Below are positions 1 through 5,859 of a stretch of DNA of 7,381 nt, in pieces. This stretch comes from Bacteroidales bacterium (lineage in GTDB: Bacteria; Bacteroidota; Bacteroidia; Bacteroidales; Bacteroidaceae). Under the pieces are notes generated by a model. The model saw only the letters and a list, made by a program, of their open reading frames with translations. It made no database searches and was not told where the DNA came from. How positions within the stretch are numbered: the stretch's first letter is position 1; each line of letters starts with the position of its first letter. The stretch covers positions 1 through 7,381 of the forward strand of contig SFCP01000095.1 of assembly GCA_004558535.1 (NCBI GenBank), given 5' to 3'. Position numbers and translations under genes: made by a program.

Positions 1-96
1 GTGCGTTGTAAAGTGTCTGTTTCGTAGAGGCGATGCTGCTTGCTTTAGGGCTGCGACAGCATGGCGCAGTATATTTTTTATGGTAAGACATGGCAT
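1..96 (-). CDS. Possible 5' end of an unidentified leftward gene (partial)
   Basis: An ATG at 96-94 on the minus strand opens a frame of 32 codons that reaches the window edge without a stop. It begins MPCLTIKNILRHAVAALKQ and resembles no family I know. Support comes mainly from context: a well-matched Bacteroidetes promoter points at it from 180-211, which would give a leader of roughly 80 bases. An open frame of this length can arise by chance in this base composition, and the start could lie elsewhere or the transcript could be non-coding. No signal peptide or motif can be named from so short a piece. Confidence 0.25.
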   Translation of the reverse strand, partial: MPCLTIKNILRHAVAALKQAASPLRNRHFTTH

Positions 97-179
97 TCTC
101 TTAGGTGGCAACCGGAAACGAACGAATGCGTGTCCGCCACCGATTCCGTCAAACTGCTTGTACGCATTCTAACCAGTTG

Positions 180-211
180 CAAAAATAGAGTAAAATCATC
201 ATACAAACAAA
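180..211 (-). promoter_or_regulatory. Bacteroidetes-type promoter pointing left
   Basis: Read on the minus strand, TTTG (211-208) is followed after exactly 20 bases by TATTTTTG (187-180). This matches both parts of the Bacteroidetes primary sigma consensus, TTTG-N19-21-TAnnTTTG. Transcription would start near 174 and run off the left edge. It lies downstream of the lipoprotein terminator, so it would serve a separate unit. The call is by sequence match only. Confidence 0.5.
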
Positions 212-220
212 AAGAAGGGA

Positions 221-336
221 CAAAGAGACTAAGAGTCAAAGAGACTAAAAGACAAAGAGAGGAAGAGTGGAAGGGACGAAGGGACGGAGAGTGGAAGGGA
301 CAAAGGGACGGAGAGTGGAAGAGACGAAGGGCGAAA
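221..336. repeat. Purine-rich tandem repeats (24-base and 16-base periods)
   Basis: Three consecutive 24-base units occupy 265-288, 289-312 and 313-336. Units 1 and 2 begin GAGTGGAAGGGAC and differ at one base; unit 3 diverges in its second half. Just upstream, CAAAGAGACTAA occurs twice (221-232 and 237-248) with a 16-base period. From about 205 to 356 the plus strand is almost entirely purines broken by single pyrimidines, and the GAAAGG-type pattern continues to about 355. The tract lies past the natural end of the lipoprotein gene and its terminator, so it is best read as a non-coding minisatellite, although the shifted lipoprotein frame formally runs across it. Confidence 0.75.
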
Positions 337-1429
337 GACGAAAGGCGAAAGGGACGTTCTTTTGAAACATTAATGTTGCCCCGCCCCGGCCGGCCGCACG
401 CCGGCAGGCGTAGAAAAAAGGCGCGGACATCCCGTCGAGGATGTCCGCGCCGCTGCTATGTGGGTCGATATCAGTTGATGTCGTACGTGTCGCGCAACTG
501 CACCTGCCATCCATCGTGTAGGTCAGCACGCCGGTGTAGGAATGCAGATCGGTGGGAATAGGCAGGAAAGAGATGTTGTTTTGCGTGGAGGTACGGAGGG
601 TGACCTTCGAGGTGTTGGACTTCAGCAGGATGGTGCGGTCCACGCCATAGCCGTCGTCGTAGAGTGCCTCGGGAGCAAAGATTTTGGGCAGGGGCTCGTA
701 GTCGCCCGAGTTGGCGCCGAGGTCCGCCTTGTCGGCGGCTGCTCCCTGCACTTCCGAGATGAGTCCGCTGACAGTGGCCAGTCGGGGCACATTGCTATAG
801 ACGCGGTTGGCCTCGGCGCGGAGCCAGGCTTCCCCGGTGGCGTCGGTGAGGTCCTCGGGTACGAGCTCGGGGGCACTGAGGTCAGGCTCTCCGACCAGTT
901 CCACGTTGGTGGCGCACATATTCAGGAGCATGGGGCCCAGGTTGAGGTTGCCCTTCGAGGTGTAGTAAGGCTGTCCGATGCGGGGTACCTTGCTGTAGCA
1001 ACCAACGTAGAGTCCGTTGAGATTGACCTTGATGCGCTGTCCCAGCGGGAAGTAGGGATAGAGGCAGGTGTTCTTGATGGCGAGGATGATGCTCTGGTCG
1101 GTGCCGGCAGCAGCGTCGATATTGCGGATCATGAGGGTCTGGTAGAGGTTTCCGCTGATGTCGTTGGCCACTACGACGCCCTCGATGACGAGGTCTTCGT
1201 TGACGCGTGTGCAGAAGTTGGAGGCGTTGCGCGAGATGTCGGCGCCGGTACTGCTGGCGCAGTATTTGTCTTTCACTTCGCCGATGGTGGTGTTGACCTC
1301 ACCCACGCTGACGGGGCTGGTCACGACGACGCGATTGTCGGTATTCGGTTCGTCGTACTCGTCCATGCAGGAAGCGAAGGGCAGTGTGGTGCATCCGGCG
1401 AACAGGAGGAGGGATAGTATCTTTTTCAT
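245..1429 (-). CDS. DUF5689-like surface lipoprotein, frameshifted near its 3' end
   Basis: The literal frame gives 394 residues. Residues 1-20 are a lipoprotein signal ending in the lipobox FASC, with lipidation expected at C21. The next residues (MDEYDE) are acidic, as in Bacteroidetes surface-export signals. Residues about 46-300 resemble DUF5689: an opening TTIGEVKDKY, then VIEGVVVANDISGNLYQTLMI (81-101), then PLGQRIKVNLNGLYVG (128-143). The domain is found in Bacteroidetes surface lipoproteins; its biochemical role is unknown to me. After D307 the frame becomes RCSCATRTTSTD and then low-complexity Ser/Pro/Phe sequence from the purine-rich repeats. Adding one base near 507-509 gives WQVQLRDTYDIN and a TGA at 473-471, a normal family ending and a protein of about 319 residues. 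It follows the receptor gene by 42 bases, probably in one operon. The shift could be a real mutation or a sequencing or assembly error. Identification is confident; function is not. Confidence 0.85.
   Translation of the reverse strand: MKKILSLLLFAGCTTLPFASCMDEYDEPNTDNRVVVTSPVSVGEVNTTIGEVKDKYCASSTGADISRNASNFCTRVNEDLVIEGVVVANDISGNLYQTLMIRNIDAAAGTDQSIILAIKNTCLYPYFPLGQRIKVNLNGLYVGCYSKVPRIGQPYYTSKGNLNLGPMLLNMCATNVELVGEPDLSAPELVPEDLTDATGEAWLRAEANRVYSNVPRLATVSGLISEVQGAAADKADLGANSGDYEPLPKIFAPEALYDDGYGVDRTILLKSNTSKVTLRTSTQNNISFLPIPTDLHSYTGVLTYTMDGRCSCATRTTSTDIDPHSSGADILDGMSAPFFYACRRAAGRGGATLMFQKNVPFAFRLSPFVSSTLRPFVPSTLRPFVPSTLPLFVF
413..451 (-). terminator. Rho-independent terminator of the receptor-lipoprotein unit
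   Basis: GCGCGGACATCC (421-432) and GGATGTCCGCGC (439-450) are perfect inverted repeats around a six-base loop. An extra G-C pair (420/451) makes a 13-pair stem. On the minus strand the stem is followed by six T (419-414), so it acts on leftward transcripts. It lies 20 bases beyond the TGA at 473-471, where the lipoprotein would end in its other frame. A second, weaker GC hairpin (GCCGGC at 389-394 and 400-405) follows without a T run. Confidence 0.87.
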
Positions 1430-1471
1430 GGGATATACCTTATTAATATTAGGAGTTGTTGGGACTACGTT

Positions 1472-4183
1472 TTAGAATCGGAAGCCGATATTGAGGAAAG
1501 CGTTGATAGCGTTGGCGTAGTAGTACTTGGAGTTCTTGGAGAACTGGTAAGCCTTGCTTTCGCCCTTGGTGTACTGTCCGCCGCTTTCGTTGTAGTAGTT
1601 GTCGTCGCGGTTTTGCTCATAGCCACCTGTGCGCAGGTTGCGGTTGTTGGTGATGTTCTGCAGGCTGAGGTTGATGCTCAGGGTGCGTCCTTTCTTCAGT
1701 CGGATGAACTTACCGATGGAGGCGTCGAGCATGAATCCGCCGTCAAACTTTTCCTGCTCTGCTGCATAGGCATGTACGACATTGCCCTCGCCGTCGAAGA
1801 GCACACCGCCGTTGGTGTGGAGTTCCTTGGCCGTCACGTCGTAGGCCAGGTTGCCGGCAGCGTCGACACTCGAGGGGAGGTAGAAGCGTCCGGCCGTCTG
1901 GTAGGTGCTGTTGAGTCGGCGATAGGGCGAGAATGCCACGTACACGCGGTCGTAGTAATTGAGGTTGGCCTCGAAGAACCAGCCTTTGACGTTGTATTCC
2001 AAGCCGATGCTCACAGCGGTGAGGGGTGTGCTGCCCACGTGCATGTCCTTGGCCACCACGCGCAGGTCTTGTGCCTGTCCGGTGACGGGATTGGTGCACT
2101 GATTGAGCTTCTGTGTCTCGGCATAGTTCATTCCCTCGTAGTTGACCTGTGCGTAGGGATTGTCGGTGTATTTGGCGTTGCCCATGCTGAGCATGAAGTT
2201 GGCGCTGAGGTTACCGAAGATCTTATAGTTGAGCGCAGCCTCGAGTCCATAGTGCACTTTCTCGACACCGGTCATGGTCAGGTAGGTAAAGGTGCTCTGC
2301 TGGTCGTTGTAGTAGGCTGTCTGCTCCACACCGTCCGAGAAGCGGGTGTAGTATCCTGTGATTTTACCGGTGAGTCCGCCCCAGTTGATGGAGTAGGAAG
2401 CCTCGCCGCCGTAGACTTTCTCGACCTTGAGGTTGTCTACGAAGTTGTTCTGGATGCGCGGTGCCACGAAGCTGTTGCGGGCCAAGGGTGCGTTGGTCGT
2501 AGCGACGCCCGAGAAGCTGAGCAGGTGGCCTGCGGCGGGTCGCAGGGTGATCTGTGCGCGTCCGCCTCCGCTGAGAAATCTTGCCTTTCCGCTCTTGCCG
2601 TAGGAATTTTCGGGTGCGCGTCCGTTTTGCATGAGGCCCTCGCGCTCGATGGTCGTCCCCTCCACGTTTCCGCCGAGGTTGAGTCCGAAGATGCCGCGGC
2701 TGTACTGGTACTGTGCCCAGAGGTTGGCCTTGTTGACGAAGATGTTGTAGTTGTATCCGAACTTGTCGCCCTCGCTGATGGAGCGGTTGGGGTGGCGCAG
2801 GTCGTTCTGGGCCTCGTCGCTGTTGGGTCCGTAGTCGTTGATGGCAAACTTATCGATGTCGATGTATCTGTTGCCGCCGAGCAGGTCCTCCATGGTCTTG
2901 TAGTGCATGCCCTTTGTGGCGTTGAATCGGAAGCCTACGGTGTACTTGTTGTAGCGGTCGAGCAGGTGGTTGAACGTGGAGTTGAGCGCCATGACCATCT
3001 GGTCGTTGTTGCGCCGCTCCTGGTAGTAGAGGGCCTCGCCGCCAGCCTGGTTCTGCTGGCGGTTGACGTAGTACATGCGGTCCCAATTGATCTGCTGGTT
3101 GGCTTCGCAGGCCGTCCAGTAATCCACCAGGTTGTTGTACTGCTCCAGGAGGAAGGGGTTTTGTGCCAGGTAGTCGGGATTGTTCTTCTCGGGGTCGTAG
3201 ACGTTGAAGATGCTGGAGGGCAGGTTCTTGTAGTAGTCCGGTCGCGGGTCGTAGGCGTCGCCGTTCCATCCGAGGGCGGTGGTGCCGTACTTGCTGTACT
3301 TGAATGCGGCGGCGGTCACCAGTTTCCAGCGGTCGTCCTTCTTCCAGTCCCAGGTGAGGATGGCGGTCGGCTCGAAGCTCTTCACGACGCGTGCATTGCG
3401 CTTTTCGCCGTTCTGGTAGCCCCAGTTGGGGTTGTAGTAGTGCGAGTTGGCCAGCCAGTAGGCTTCCTCGGTCGAGGCGGCCTGCTGTCCGCGCTCGGTG
3501 GGCGAGCCGAAAGTGACGAGCGAGAGGCTGTGCTGGTCGTTGAAGACCTTTTCGGCCGAGAGGAAGTAGCTGAACGAGTTGTAGAAAGTACCCTCGATGA
3601 CGCCCTCGTTGGCCCAGCGGTAGCCGACGCTACCGGCCAGTGCCCAGCCGTTGTCCATCAGTCCGGTGGCGTGGGTGAACATGCCGCGCGCCACGTAGTT
3701 GCGGTTGCAGCCCGAGACGGCCAGCTTGGATCCCGTCGCGAACTGGCTGGCGCGGGTGTTGATGGAGGTGGCTCCTCCCAGTCCGGGCAGGGCGAATGTG
3801 TTGTAGCCGAAGCCGGGGACGCCCTCCTGGTTGCGCACGGCGTCGTTCATGCCGCCGATGAGTCCGTAGCTGAAGCGTCCGCCCTCGAGGTCGTTGAGCA
3901 GGATGCCGTTCATGGCCGTCTTGCTGTACATGTTGTCATAGGCACGTACGCGGAAGCGCATCGCGCTGAAGCGGTAGCCCACCTCCGAGAGGAAGTAGTC
4001 ACTGCGGGTCGACGTGATAGACGAAATTGCCTGCGACGCGTCGTTGTCCTCGTCCAACTGTGTTTCGGTGAAAGTGAAATCAGAGTTGTCGTCGAAGACC
4101 CGCAGGGTGTCGCTCGGTGCCTGTGCCAAGGCGCCGGTGGCCAGGCAGCACGCAGCTGCCATCAGTTTTACACCTTTACTCAT
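1472..4183 (-). CDS. TonB-dependent outer-membrane receptor
   Basis: The protein has 903 residues if started at the ATG 4183-4181. This start gives a clean signal peptide, MSKGVKLMAAACCLATGALA, followed by QAPSD. A frame-matched ATG at 4240 would add 19 residues that spoil it. A plug domain covers about residues 50-150 and ends in GLGGATSINTRASQF, the usual strand before the barrel. The rest is rich in alternating aromatic, Gly and Asn strands typical of a 22-strand barrel. The chain ends GFRF, with the terminal Phe used in outer-membrane assembly. I see no carboxypeptidase-regulatory-like N-terminal domain of the SusC type; a short acidic stretch (about 30-50) lies where a TonB box would be. 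Such receptors import bound substrates using TonB energy. The partner is probably the lipoprotein encoded downstream, and the divergent secreted hydrolase suggests phosphate-containing polymers or nucleotides as cargo. The cargo is inferred. Confidence 0.92.
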   Translation of the reverse strand: MSKGVKLMAAACCLATGALAQAPSDTLRVFDDNSDFTFTETQLDEDNDASQAISSITSTRSDYFLSEVGYRFSAMRFRVRAYDNMYSKTAMNGILLNDLEGGRFSYGLIGGMNDAVRNQEGVPGFGYNTFALPGLGGATSINTRASQFATGSKLAVSGCNRNYVARGMFTHATGLMDNGWALAGSVGYRWANEGVIEGTFYNSFSYFLSAEKVFNDQHSLSLVTFGSPTERGQQAASTEEAYWLANSHYYNPNWGYQNGEKRNARVVKSFEPTAILTWDWKKDDRWKLVTAAAFKYSKYGTTALGWNGDAYDPRPDYYKNLPSSIFNVYDPEKNNPDYLAQNPFLLEQYNNLVDYWTACEANQQINWDRMYYVNRQQNQAGGEALYYQERRNNDQMVMALNSTFNHLLDRYNKYTVGFRFNATKGMHYKTMEDLLGGNRYIDIDKFAINDYGPNSDEAQNDLRHPNRSISEGDKFGYNYNIFVNKANLWAQYQYSRGIFGLNLGGNVEGTTIEREGLMQNGRAPENSYGKSGKARFLSGGGRAQITLRPAAGHLLSFSGVATTNAPLARNSFVAPRIQNNFVDNLKVEKVYGGEASYSINWGGLTGKITGYYTRFSDGVEQTAYYNDQQSTFTYLTMTGVEKVHYGLEAALNYKIFGNLSANFMLSMGNAKYTDNPYAQVNYEGMNYAETQKLNQCTNPVTGQAQDLRVVAKDMHVGSTPLTAVSIGLEYNVKGWFFEANLNYYDRVYVAFSPYRRLNSTYQTAGRFYLPSSVDAAGNLAYDVTAKELHTNGGVLFDGEGNVVHAYAAEQEKFDGGFMLDASIGKFIRLKKGRTLSINLSLQNITNNRNLRTGGYEQNRDDNYYNESGGQYTKGESKAYQFSKNSKYYYANAINAFLNIGFRF

Positions 4184-4439
4184 AAGGGTTGTGTGATTTT
4201 TTATAGTGATAATTTGATTTTCCGCAGGAATGCAGCGCAAAGCTAAGAAAAAAAACTTAACCTTTTCTTACAATCCTGTGAATATTTGAAATATGCACGC
4301 GAAATACTGCCTTTTCTCATTTTTTTTTTAGAAATTTGCCTGCGCTATCCGCCCCACAGGCGCCCGAGGGTGCCATCTGCCGGCCTCCGGAAGTGCCCGA
4401 GGGCGCATTGCTCCACTGCGACCATATCATCTTCAACGC
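4184..4439. other. Divergent intergenic region between receptor and nuclease genes
   Basis: This region must hold promoters for both directions. Its left and middle part is AT-rich, with an A8 run (4248-4255) and a T10 run (4320-4329). For the rightward gene I see only imperfect -7 matches, AATATTTG (4281-4288) and GAAATTTG (4331-4338), neither with a proper upstream TTTG. From about 4338 the sequence turns GC-rich and carries GCCCGAGGG twice (4362-4370 and 4395-4403), 33 bases apart, plus the small hairpin CCGGCCTCCGG. This stretch would form most of the nuclease mRNA leader. There is no Shine-Dalgarno sequence before either gene. Confidence 0.6.
4238..4245 (-). promoter_or_regulatory. Candidate -7 element for the TonB receptor gene
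   Basis: On the minus strand TAGCTTTG matches the Bacteroidetes -7 consensus TAnnTTTG at every fixed position. No TTTG sits at the expected 19-21 bases upstream; an A/T run and ATTG at a spacing of 25 are there instead. Transcription would begin near 4231, leaving a leader of about 48 bases before the ATG at 4183. It would also exclude the alternative ATG at 4240, which lies inside the element. Confidence 0.35.
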
Positions 4440-5558
4440 ATGAAAAAAATACTCTTTCTCCTTCTCCTCGTCCTGCCAATGGCCCTGCTACAAGCCAAGC
4501 GCAATGGCGGCGACGAAAAACGCTATGCCCTCTACGGCGTGGCTTTCTACAACCAGGAAAACCTCTTCGACACCATCCACGACGCCGGGAAGAACGACTA
4601 CGAGTACACCCCCGAGGGCGTCAACAAGTGGGGCACGATGAAGTACAATGCCAAACTGAAAAACATGGCCAAGGTGCTGGCGGATCTCTGCACCGACAAA
4701 CTGCCCATGGGAGCTGCCGTCATCGGCCTGTCCGAGGTGGAGAACGCACGCGCACTGACCGACCTCGTCGCACAGCCTGAACTGGCCCGACGCGGCTACA
4801 AGTTCATCCACATCGAGGGCCCCGACCGCCGCGGCGTGGACTGCGCACTGCTCTACAACCCCCGATTCTTCACCCCCGAGAGCAGCATGCTCGTGCCCTA
4901 CTACTACCTGGACAAGAACCAGCCCGACGTGAACCTGGGCTTCCACATGGAGAACGGAAAAGTGGTGGCCGAAACCGTGCTCCGCGGCGACACCACCCAC
5001 ATCACCCGCGGTTTCCTCGTGGTCAGCGGGCACCTGGGCGGCGAGAAGGTGCACTTCATCGTCAACCACTGGCCCTCGCGTGCGGCCGGCAGCGAGACAC
5101 GCGAACGCGCCGGCTACCAGGTCTACGAACTCAAGGAGGCACTCCTAAGCCAAGACCCCGACTCGAAAATCATCATCATGGGCGACATGAACGATGACCC
5201 CAACAACAAGAGCATGACCGACGGACTGCAGTGCAAGCACAAGCTCAAGGACGTCCGCGACGCACACGACCTCTACAACCCCTGGTGGGACACACTCTAC
5301 AAGGTGGGACAGGGCTCCCTGCTCTATGACGGCAAGTGGAACCTCTTCGACCAAATCGTGCTGAGCGGCAACCTGATGGACGGCGACCGCAGCCACCTCT
5401 GCTACCGCAGCCACGAGGTCTTCGTGCGCGACTACCTCTTCCAGCAGGAGGGCAAGTACCGCGGCAACCCCAAGCGCACACACGCCGGTGGCACCTGGCT
5501 CAACGGCTACAGCGACCACCTGCCCACCATCGTCTACCTCATCAAGGAGATAAAGTAG
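4440..5558 (+). CDS. Secreted endonuclease/exonuclease/phosphatase-fold hydrolase
   Basis: The product has 372 residues. Residues 1-19 (MKKILFLLLLVLPMALLQA) are a signal peptide with a likely signal peptidase I cut before K20 and no lipobox cysteine, so the protein should be periplasmic or released. The remainder is one DNase I-like EEP domain. Its motifs appear in order: FYNQENLFD (37-44 region), IGLSEVEN (95-102) with catalytic metal ligand E99, NHWPSR (209-214) with H210, IIIMGDMNDDP (244-254) with D249 and N251, NLFDQI (301-306), and YSDHLP (357-362) with D359 and H360. All expected active-site residues are present, so it should be a metal-dependent phosphodiesterase or phosphomonoesterase. 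The substrate (DNA, RNA, nucleotide or phospho-lipid/sugar) cannot be told from sequence. It is divergent from the receptor-lipoprotein unit, which fits a role in degrading a substrate for uptake. No clear terminator follows it. The start is the first ATG and gives an intact signal peptide. Confidence 0.9.
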   Translation: MKKILFLLLLVLPMALLQAKRNGGDEKRYALYGVAFYNQENLFDTIHDAGKNDYEYTPEGVNKWGTMKYNAKLKNMAKVLADLCTDKLPMGAAVIGLSEVENARALTDLVAQPELARRGYKFIHIEGPDRRGVDCALLYNPRFFTPESSMLVPYYYLDKNQPDVNLGFHMENGKVVAETVLRGDTTHITRGFLVVSGHLGGEKVHFIVNHWPSRAAGSETRERAGYQVYELKEALLSQDPDSKIIIMGDMNDDPNNKSMTDGLQCKHKLKDVRDAHDLYNPWWDTLYKVGQGSLLYDGKWNLFDQIVLSGNLMDGDRSHLCYRSHEVFVRDYLFQQEGKYRGNPKRTHAGGTWLNGYSDHLPTIVYLIKEIK

Positions 5559-5579
5559 GCCCCGCCGCATCACCCACAC

Positions 5580-5700
5580 CGGCCACGACGCCCCGCCCGC
5601 ACCGGACACGCGCATCGCCCACATCGGCCACGATGCCCCGCCCGCACCGGACACGACGCATCGCCCGCGCAGATGCCCCGCCCGCGCAGACACCCCACCC
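5580..5700. repeat. GC-rich 45-base minisatellite
   Basis: CGGCCACGAYGCCCCGCCCG opens two consecutive units at 5580-5624 and 5625-5670. The units match for their first 31 bases with one change and then differ by a single-base insertion and a few substitutions. A truncated third unit (5671-5700, AGATGCCCCGCCCGCGCAGA) follows, and a degenerate partial copy may precede at 5559-5579. The tract starts immediately after the nuclease stop codon. No frame across it looks like a conserved protein, so it is taken as non-coding. Confidence 0.75.
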
Positions 5701-5730
5701 AAAGCCTTTGCAGGCGGGCAACTACAAGGC

Positions 5731-5822
5731 ACTTAGACCCAATCTAAGTACTACTTAGTTTTATCTAAGTGCTGGATAGTTTTATCTAAGTGCTTTGTAA
5801 TTTTCACCAAGTACGACTTGGT
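5731..5822. repeat. AT-rich array of direct and inverted repeats upstream of hisS
   Basis: An 18-base sequence, TAGTTTTATCTAAGTGCT, occurs perfectly at 5756-5773 and 5777-5794 (21-base period), with a diverged copy at 5734-5752. Inverted repeats are nested in it: ACTTAGA/TCTAAGT (5731-5737 and 5743-5749, five-base loop), ACTTAG/CTAAGT (5753-5758 and 5765-5770, six-base loop), and finally ACCAAGT/ACTTGGT (5806-5812 and 5816-5822, three-base loop). The array ends 37 bases before the hisS start, so it lies in the hisS promoter or leader. No hairpin has a T run typical of a terminator. TAATTTTC (5798-5805) resembles a -7 element but has no matching upstream TTTG. Confidence 0.75.
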
Positions 5823-5859
5823 CCTCCGACAATTCCAACCCCTATCAATATTATCCACC

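Larger units (their letters stand above)
5559..5859. other. Repeat-filled intergenic spacer between the nuclease gene and hisS
   Basis: No credible gene lies in this spacer. Its left half is the GC-rich minisatellite and its right half the AT-rich repeat array, with an abrupt composition change near 5720. Open frames crossing it on either strand translate the repeats into Pro/Arg/His or Gly/Ala/Trp low-complexity sequence. The hisS promoter should be here but no full consensus is visible, and neither is a canonical terminator for the nuclease transcript. Confidence 0.7.

Noticed and set aside
61..561. 166-codon plus-strand frame rich in Lys, Arg and Glu
   Set aside because: The charged stretch is a translation of the purine-rich repeats, and the rest overlaps the terminator and the 3' end of the lipoprotein gene.
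542..1417. 291-codon plus-strand frame antisense to the DUF5689-like lipoprotein gene
   Set aside because: It is low-complexity Gly/Val/Ala/Asp sequence and a shadow of the recognised gene; a lipobox and domain are seen only on the minus strand.
4184..4240. Upstream ATG at 4240 as the receptor start
   Set aside because: It would put 19 non-hydrophobic residues before a good signal peptide, and the codon lies inside the candidate -7 element.
1613..4246. 877-codon open frame on the plus strand antisense to the TonB receptor gene
   Set aside because: Its translation is Val/Leu/Gly/Glu-rich without domains, while the opposite strand encodes a clear receptor. Long antisense frames are expected with GC-biased codon use.
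4293..4331. 12-residue upstream open frame (MHAKYCLFSFFF) before the nuclease gene
   Set aside because: It is mostly the T10 run and has no ribosome-binding signal or leader-peptide codon pattern.
5336..5758. 140-codon plus-strand frame across the nuclease end and minisatellite
   Set aside because: It is Pro/Arg/His low-complexity sequence from an alternative frame of the nuclease plus the repeats, with no family likeness.
5731..5822. CRISPR array interpretation of the repeat array before hisS
   Set aside because: The repeats are 18 bases with a three-base spacer and no unique spacers of 30 bases or so, and no cas genes are nearby.
5818..5859. TTG at 5818 as the hisS start
   Set aside because: The added residues are encoded by a repeat hairpin and do not match the conserved family opening, which fits the GTG at 5860.
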